Assembly: GCA_017992575.1 (NCBI GenBank)
Contig: JAGOOJ010000024.1
Span: 1-9,502, forward strand
Source: Candidatus Moraniibacteriota bacterium
Lineage (GTDB): Bacteria > Patescibacteriota > Minisyncoccia > Moranbacterales > UBA1568
Direction of reading: 5' to 3'
Length of the DNA stretch: 9,502 nt
A program made the position numbers and the translations under genes. Positions within the stretch are counted from its first letter, which is position 1, and the number at the start of each line of letters is the position of its first letter. Below the pieces are notes generated by a model, which worked only from the letters and a program-made list of their open reading frames with translations, ran no database searches and was not told the origin of the DNA. Below are positions 6,454-9,502 of this stretch, one piece after another.

Positions 6454-6504
6454 TCCAGAAACCAAGAGGCCGGGCGTCCACGTGACACCCGGCCTTCCAA
6501 CTTT
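6452..6504 (+). repeat. Repeated hairpin element, copy 1 (terminator-like)
   Basis: An 8-bp GC-rich stem AGGCCGGG (6467-6474) / CCCGGCCT (6488-6495) extends through one mismatch to three more pairs around loop CACGT. A weak tail (CTTTT) follows. The 53-nt block recurs at 6869-6921 with four differences, including 38 identical bases in a row (6460-6497). It lies just after the 53-aa ORF and probably ends its transcript. Confidence 0.8.
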
Positions 6505-6508
6505 TAGG

Positions 6509-6570
6509 GGGTTGACTCTGTGTAATCCGGTTTACCGGCTCGCTCACAGCGAATTACACAGGGTTGACTC
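6509..6570. mobile_element. Putative miniature palindromic insertion with 10-bp direct repeats
   Basis: A 42-bp core (6519-6560) has perfect 8-bp terminal inverted repeats TGTGTAAT / ATTACACA enclosing two perfect 5-bp hairpins (6527-6538, CCGGT-TT-ACCGG; 6540-6552, TCGCT-CAC-AGCGA). All but six bases pair, forming a three-way junction. GGGTTGACTC occurs directly on both sides (6509-6518, 6561-6570), like a target-site duplication; the right copy contains the -35 box of the next promoter. It encodes no protein, so it would depend on a transposase in trans. A regulatory cruciform or operator is the alternative. Confidence 0.55.
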
Positions 6571-6592
6571 CGGTAATAAAAAAGTGTATAAT
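6564..6592 (+). promoter_or_regulatory. Promoter of the 72-aa gene
   Basis: TTGACT (6564-6569), 17 bp, TATAAT (6587-6592). The -35 box lies within the right-hand direct repeat of the palindromic element. Transcription would begin near 6599, with a leader of about 50 nt. Confidence 0.9.
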
Positions 6593-6649
6593 ACTGCAAT
6601 CGTGCCACAAGGCCGAGAATTCAATCCAACAACCGTCCTGGAGGGACAA

Positions 6650-6868
6650 ATGCAGATCTTGAAAGAGGCCTGGGAGTTCCGAGTTGCCATTGGGTTCGTT
6701 ATCTGTGCTTTCCTTGCCTACTTCGGTTGGCAAGAACTGAAGAAAGCAAAAGCCAGCGCCCGCCGGAGCGACCAGAAGTTTCATGCTCAGACGAAGGTCG
6801 TGCCCACTGAGGACCTGCCATCGCTCGGGGCTGAAGCAACTTTGCCGTCATACCTACACAAGAAGTAG
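6650..6868 (+). CDS. Small single-pass membrane protein (72 aa), function unknown
   Basis: The ATG at 6650 follows GGAGGG (6640-6645) with 4-nt spacing and a near-perfect promoter; frame upstream of this point is untranslated leader. Residues 12-27 (VAIGFVICAFLAYFGW) form one membrane helix with aromatic residues at its end. It is followed at once by a strongly basic stretch (KKAKASARR, 31-39), so by the positive-inside rule the C-terminal tail should be cytoplasmic. The tail (40-72) is polar with proline and shows no motif. There is no signal-peptidase site. No family is recognised; small membrane regulators, type I toxins and phage-like proteins share this plan, but no antisense RNA or partner gene was found. 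Codon choice (CAG, AAG, CTG, GCC) differs from neighbouring housekeeping genes. It is a one-gene cassette. Confidence 0.7.
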   Translation: MQILKEAWEFRVAIGFVICAFLAYFGWQELKKAKASARRSDQKFHAQTKVVPTEDLPSLGAEATLPSYLHKK

Positions 6869-6921
6869 GTTCCATCAACCAAGAGGCCGGGCGTCCACGT
6901 GACACCCGGCCTTCAAACTTT
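6869..6921 (+). repeat. Repeated hairpin element, copy 2 (terminator-like)
   Basis: Direct-orientation copy of 6452-6504, 417 bp away. Stem AGGCCGGG (6884-6891) / CCCGGCCT (6905-6912) with the same internal mismatch and CACGT loop, and tail AACTTTC. It follows the stop of the 72-aa ORF immediately, as copy 1 follows the 53-aa ORF, so each copy serves as a cassette end. Confidence 0.8.
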
Positions 6922-6930
6922 CTATGAACA

Positions 6931-6958
6931 TTTTTTTGGAGGCGAGGCCTCCAAAAAA
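6931..6958. terminator. Bidirectional terminator between converging genes
   Basis: GGAGGC (6938-6943) / GCCTCC (6947-6952) with loop GAG is flanked by TTTTTTT (6931-6937) and AAAAAA (6953-6958), giving a U-tract on both strands. On the - strand it sits directly after the cysS stop; on the + strand it backs up the hairpin after the 72-aa gene. Confidence 0.9.
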
Positions 6959-6959
6959 G

Positions 6960-8372
6960 TTAGAGCTTTTTCAAACGATAACCAGAAGGGGTATCTTCGA
7001 CTTTGTAACCGGAAGCAGTGATGAGATCACGGAGACGGTCGGACTCGGCCCAGTCTTTGTTTTCTCGGGCGAGGTCGCGGGCTTTGGCAAGTTCCTCAAC
7101 CTCTTGTGGAGCAGAAATACTTTCTTGCACCAACCCAAAGAGAAAGAATACTTTTTCAAACACTGATTGCAGGGCAGATACTTGTACTGCCTCTTTTTTA
7201 TCCAACAGCCCATTTATTTTTTTACAGAGTTCGAGAGTAAGTGCCAGCGCCTGAGGAGTGTTCAAATCATCTTGCAGAGCAGTGCGGATGCTCTCGAGTT
7301 CAGTAGCACCATCAAATCCATTCGGGAGATCTGTCTCAGAAGAAAACGTATCGAGACGTTCAACAATTGCAAACAAGGTGTCTTTGTTCTTCCGTGCCTG
7401 TTCCAATGCTTCCCAGGTGAAATTCATCTGGCTCCGGTAGTGAGCACTAATAAGAAGCATACGAAAATCCATTGACGTATAGCCTTTGGCAATCACATCT
7501 TCCAAAACATAAAAATTACCTTTGGACTTGGACATCTTGGTGCCATCCACCATCATGTGACGGGTGTGGAGCCAGTACTTCACAAATGGTTTACCAGTCA
7601 CTCCTTCGGATTGCACAATCTCGGCTTCGTGATGGGGAAATATATTATCTTCACCACCGGTATGGATATCAAACGTATCACCCAAATACTCCATACTCAT
7701 GGCACTACACTCGATGTGCCAACCTGGGTAACCTTCGCTCCAGGGGGAGGACCAATGCATCAGGTGTCCAGCTGGTGCTTTGAGCCACAAAGCGAAGTCC
7801 CAGGGGTTTTTCTTGTCCGGGTGTTCTTCGAGGCGAGCACCCACCTCAAGGTTAGCGAGGGTATTACCGGAGAGTTTGCCGTACTCAGGAAAGGTAGTGA
7901 CATCAAGAAACACATTGCCATTTTTTTCGTAGGCGTGACCTTTGGCGATCAACTCTTCGATAAGCTTGATCATTTGAGGAATATGAGCCGTGGCCCGTGG
8001 GAAATAGTGCGCCGGTTCCACATTCATCATTTTTTCCGTAGCGAGCGCATATTCTTCATAGAAGCGAGCGATTTCCTCGGGAGTCTTGTGTTCTTTCTGT
8101 GCTTTCTTGGCCACTTTGTCTTCGCCACTGTCGCCCTGAGCAATATCATCAGCGGTCAAATGACCGACATCGGTAATATTTTTAATGAGACGAACTTCGT
8201 AACCGATGTCTTCTAGGGTACGTCGGAGGGTATCAGCAAAGATGTAGGCCCGGATGTTGCCGATATGGATGTAGTCATAGACGGTCGGGCCACAGACATA
8301 CATGCCGACTTTGCCGGTATTGATTGGGATGAATTCTTCCTTCTGTTTGGTGAGAGTGTTATAAACCTGCAT
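6960..8372 (-). CDS. cysS: Cysteinyl-tRNA synthetase (470 aa)
   Basis: A class I synthetase that charges tRNA-Cys in the cytoplasm. Length is close to E. coli's 461. The catalytic Rossmann fold has the HIGH-type motif as HIGN (36-39) after CGPTVYDY, and KMSKS at 279-283. The zinc site that selects cysteine is intact: C27, C222 (in GWHIECSAM), H247 and E251 (in [13 protein letters not shown]). The DALR-type helical tRNA-binding region follows (about 315-420), and the C-terminal anticodon-binding part ends with YRLKKL. The ATG at 8372 gives the usual N-terminus ([16 protein letters not shown]), and no Shine-Dalgarno is visible. The gene lies 100 bp downstream of the corA-like gene on the same strand, separated by a 7-bp repeat tract. 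Its stop overlaps the edge of the bidirectional terminator. A long + strand frame across 7557-8216 is antisense noise. Confidence 0.97.
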   Translation of the reverse strand: MQVYNTLTKQKEEFIPINTGKVGMYVCGPTVYDYIHIGNIRAYIFADTLRRTLEDIGYEVRLIKNITDVGHLTADDIAQGDSGEDKVAKKAQKEHKTPEEIARFYEEYALATEKMMNVEPAHYFPRATAHIPQMIKLIEELIAKGHAYEKNGNVFLDVTTFPEYGKLSGNTLANLEVGARLEEHPDKKNPWDFALWLKAPAGHLMHWSSPWSEGYPGWHIECSAMSMEYLGDTFDIHTGGEDNIFPHHEAEIVQSEGVTGKPFVKYWLHTRHMMVDGTKMSKSKGNFYVLEDVIAKGYTSMDFRMLLISAHYRSQMNFTWEALEQARKNKDTLFAIVERLDTFSSETDLPNGFDGATELESIRTALQDDLNTPQALALTLELCKKINGLLDKKEAVQVSALQSVFEKVFFLFGLVQESISAPQEVEELAKARDLARENKDWAESDRLRDLITASGYKVEDTPSGYRLKKL

Positions 8373-8380
8373 GACTGCGC

Positions 8381-8471
8381 GTATTAGGTATTAGGTATTG
8401 AGTATAGGGTATAAAAACTACAAATAACCATATACAGAGTACAGTATACAGCATACCACATACAAAATACC
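8381..8471. repeat. Degenerate 7-bp-periodic array filling the cysS-corA gap
   Basis: Thirteen 7-bp units in one phase. The first five are GTATTAG, GTATTAG, GTATTGA, GTATAGG and GTATAAA (8381-8415). Later units tend to NNATACA: ATATACA, GAGTACA, GTATACA, GCATACC, ACATACA, AAATACC (8430-8471), with two more diverged units between. GTAT in the first half is the reverse complement of ATAC in the second, so the halves can partly pair. Any cysS promoter must lie within it, but no -35/-10 pair stands out. Confidence 0.7.
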
Positions 8472-8472
8472 C

Positions 8473-9408
8473 CTACAGCCATTTTTTATAACGAAAGACA
8501 GTGACGGTGGCTACGGACAGTGCCAACATAAAACTCGAATGAATCCAGAAAGCATGAGGACTATTGCCAAATGGAATCTGCGCACTCATAGCAAGCATAT
8601 TGGAATAAGCAGTAAGCGGAAGAAGAATAGCCGAAAAAATCGTCAAAATTTTCATGGTCTGATCAAGCTTGTTCGAAAGGAGCGAATTGTTAGTGTCCTC
8701 CAGGGCTTCAATAGTCTCTTTCTGGCTTTCGAGCAGGTTCCAGAGACGAATGTTGGTACCGATCAAATCTTGATAATACACTTTGAGGTCATCAGGGATA
8801 TGTGGGTGATCCTTCTGTATGAGTGATTCGATGATAGCTCGCTGGGGCTTGAGTGTTCGACGGAAATTGAGAATATCTCGTTTCAAAACCGATATTTCAA
8901 GCACCATTTCCTTTTCTTTCTCCGAAAAAACTTGCATCTCAATAAAATCGAGTTTCTCGGTAATATGGTCAAGTTTTGGAAAACAGGAATTGAGGAGGAT
9001 TTCCAAAATATGGTGCAGGAGTTTGGCGGGGGTTGATTCCAGATACAGACGACGCTTGCCTTCACTTTTTTCGAGCGCGTCAAAAAAATTAGCCAGTTGG
9101 TAAATATCTTGTTTGTGACTGGTGATGAGGTGATGATTGGTGATGATAATATCAAGTTCGCCTGGATAGGTGGTACGCAGTTTGGTATCAAAAAGGGGAA
9201 TATGGATAGAAAAAAACAAGCACCCGTCGTACTGTACGACTTTGGGCTGATAGGTCGGGGTAACCAGTTCTTCGATAGCCAGTGGGTGGATATTGAAGTG
9301 TTCCTGCAAATAGGTGATGTCCTTGGCCTGTGGATCTTCGAAATCAATCCAGGTCAGGTGTTGGTGTTCTATGGATTTCATTTTTTTTGCTTTCTCTTTT
9401 TGTGTCAC
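8473..9408 (-). CDS. corA: CorA-family divalent-cation transporter with altered GMN motif (311 aa)
   Basis: A CorA/MIT-type channel forms a pentamer moving Mg2+ (or Co2+/Ni2+, Zn2+) across the membrane. The large N-terminal cytoplasmic alpha/beta domain (about 15-130) is followed by the long helical stalk (about 130-250) ending ALEDTNNSLLSNKLDQTMKILTIFS, typical of the family. TM1 is about 253-272 (ILTIFSAILLPLTAY) and TM2 about 287-306, and the protein ends in the basic YKKWL, as in Thermotoga CorA. The pore signature GMN that should follow TM1 reads AMS (273-275), so ion selectivity may differ. The GTG at 9408 falls almost at the predicted transcription start, so it would be leaderless; the ATG at 9381 (302 residues) is an equally possible start. 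Assignment to the superfamily is firm; the substrate is not. Confidence 0.88.
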   Translation of the reverse strand: MTQKEKAKKMKSIEHQHLTWIDFEDPQAKDITYLQEHFNIHPLAIEELVTPTYQPKVVQYDGCLFFSIHIPLFDTKLRTTYPGELDIIITNHHLITSHKQDIYQLANFFDALEKSEGKRRLYLESTPAKLLHHILEILLNSCFPKLDHITEKLDFIEMQVFSEKEKEMVLEISVLKRDILNFRRTLKPQRAIIESLIQKDHPHIPDDLKVYYQDLIGTNIRLWNLLESQKETIEALEDTNNSLLSNKLDQTMKILTIFSAILLPLTAYSNMLAMSAQIPFGNSPHAFWIHSSFMLALSVATVTVFRYKKWL

Positions 9409-9412
9409 CCAA

Positions 9413-9421
9413 ATTATACCA
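9413..9421 (-). promoter_or_regulatory. Extended -10 promoter of the corA-like gene
   Basis: On the - strand TGG precedes a perfect TATAAT (plus 9413-9418). Predicted start is near 9406-9407, at or inside the GTG start codon, implying a leaderless message or use of the ATG at 9381. No clear -35 is seen. Confidence 0.6.
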
Positions 9422-9428
9422 TAGAATA

Positions 9429-9456
9429 TTGACTTTTCGACGAAAAGATGGACAAT
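9429..9456 (+). promoter_or_regulatory. Possible divergent promoter with embedded palindrome
   Basis: TTGACT (9429-9434) and GACAAT (9451-9456) are 16 bp apart. The spacer region contains a perfect odd palindrome, CTTTTCG-A-CGAAAAG (9433-9447), a plausible operator between this promoter and corA. Confidence 0.35.
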
Positions 9457-9502
9457 GACGGTATGTGGAAACGCATCGCACTTGGCATAATCCGACTGTA
9501 TC
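9449..9502 (+). CDS. Possible start of a divergent gene, cut by the window edge
   Basis: From ATG at 9449 the frame is open to the end (18 codons): MDNDGMWKRIALGIIRLY. A second ATG at 9464 would begin MWKRIALGIIRLY, a basic start followed by a hydrophobic run as in a signal anchor, and would be close to leaderless from the candidate promoter. Too little is visible to name it, and an open frame this short can occur by chance. Confidence 0.3.

Noticed and set aside
6518..6561. Integron attC site or dif site
   Set aside because: The expected attC core sites (GTTRRRY / RYYYAAC) and the XerC/XerD dif consensus are absent.
7557..8216. 219-codon + strand open frame
   Set aside because: It lies wholly antisense to cysS, whose protein is clearly conserved, and has no start signals or recognisable product.
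8381..8471. CRISPR array
   Set aside because: Units are 7 bp with no spacers; a microsatellite-like tract, not a CRISPR.

Overview
The window looks like chromosomal DNA from a small-genome bacterium of the Candidate Phyla Radiation (Patescibacteria, Parcubacteria-like). This is an inference. It rests on a very short alanyl-tRNA synthetase (588 residues, lacking parts present in the E. coli enzyme), on a surface/secretion-type protein at the left edge resembling a family common in those genomes, and on housekeeping genes that mostly lack clear Shine-Dalgarno sites. TGA acts as a stop and tryptophan is TGG, so the standard bacterial code fits.

Left part, + strand (1-3565): the 3' part of an unidentified protein gene, a small coiled-coil protein, alaS (compact alanyl-tRNA synthetase), a 276-bp gap with possible RNA structure and a strong promoter, then rplU (ribosomal protein L21) ending in a textbook terminator.

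Middle part, - strand (3570-6130): dnaB (replicative helicase) followed by recR (recombination mediator). A near-consensus promoter at the very end of recR drives a two-gene operon of tiny, unrecognised proteins (69 and 52 residues) that ends in its own terminator.

Right-middle part, + strand (6166-6921): two single-gene cassettes. Each has a near-perfect TTGACA/TATAAT-type promoter, a good ribosome binding site, one tiny ORF (53 residues; 72 residues with one membrane segment) and a copy of the same roughly 50-nt hairpin element after the stop. Between the cassettes lies a 42-bp, almost fully self-complementary element that folds as a three-way junction. It is flanked by 10-bp direct repeats that include the downstream -35 box, so it looks like a miniature insertion with a target-site duplication.

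Right part, - strand (6931-9418): cysS (cysteinyl-tRNA synthetase) and a CorA-family divalent-cation transporter whose GMN signature is replaced by AMS. The gap between them is almost entirely a degenerate 7-bp-periodic repeat. A divergent + strand reading frame may begin at the right edge.

The housekeeping genes cover translation (alaS, rplU, cysS), replication (dnaB), repair (recR) and ion uptake (corA). The tiny genes stand apart from them in promoter quality, ribosome binding sites and codon choice, and are the most unusual content.
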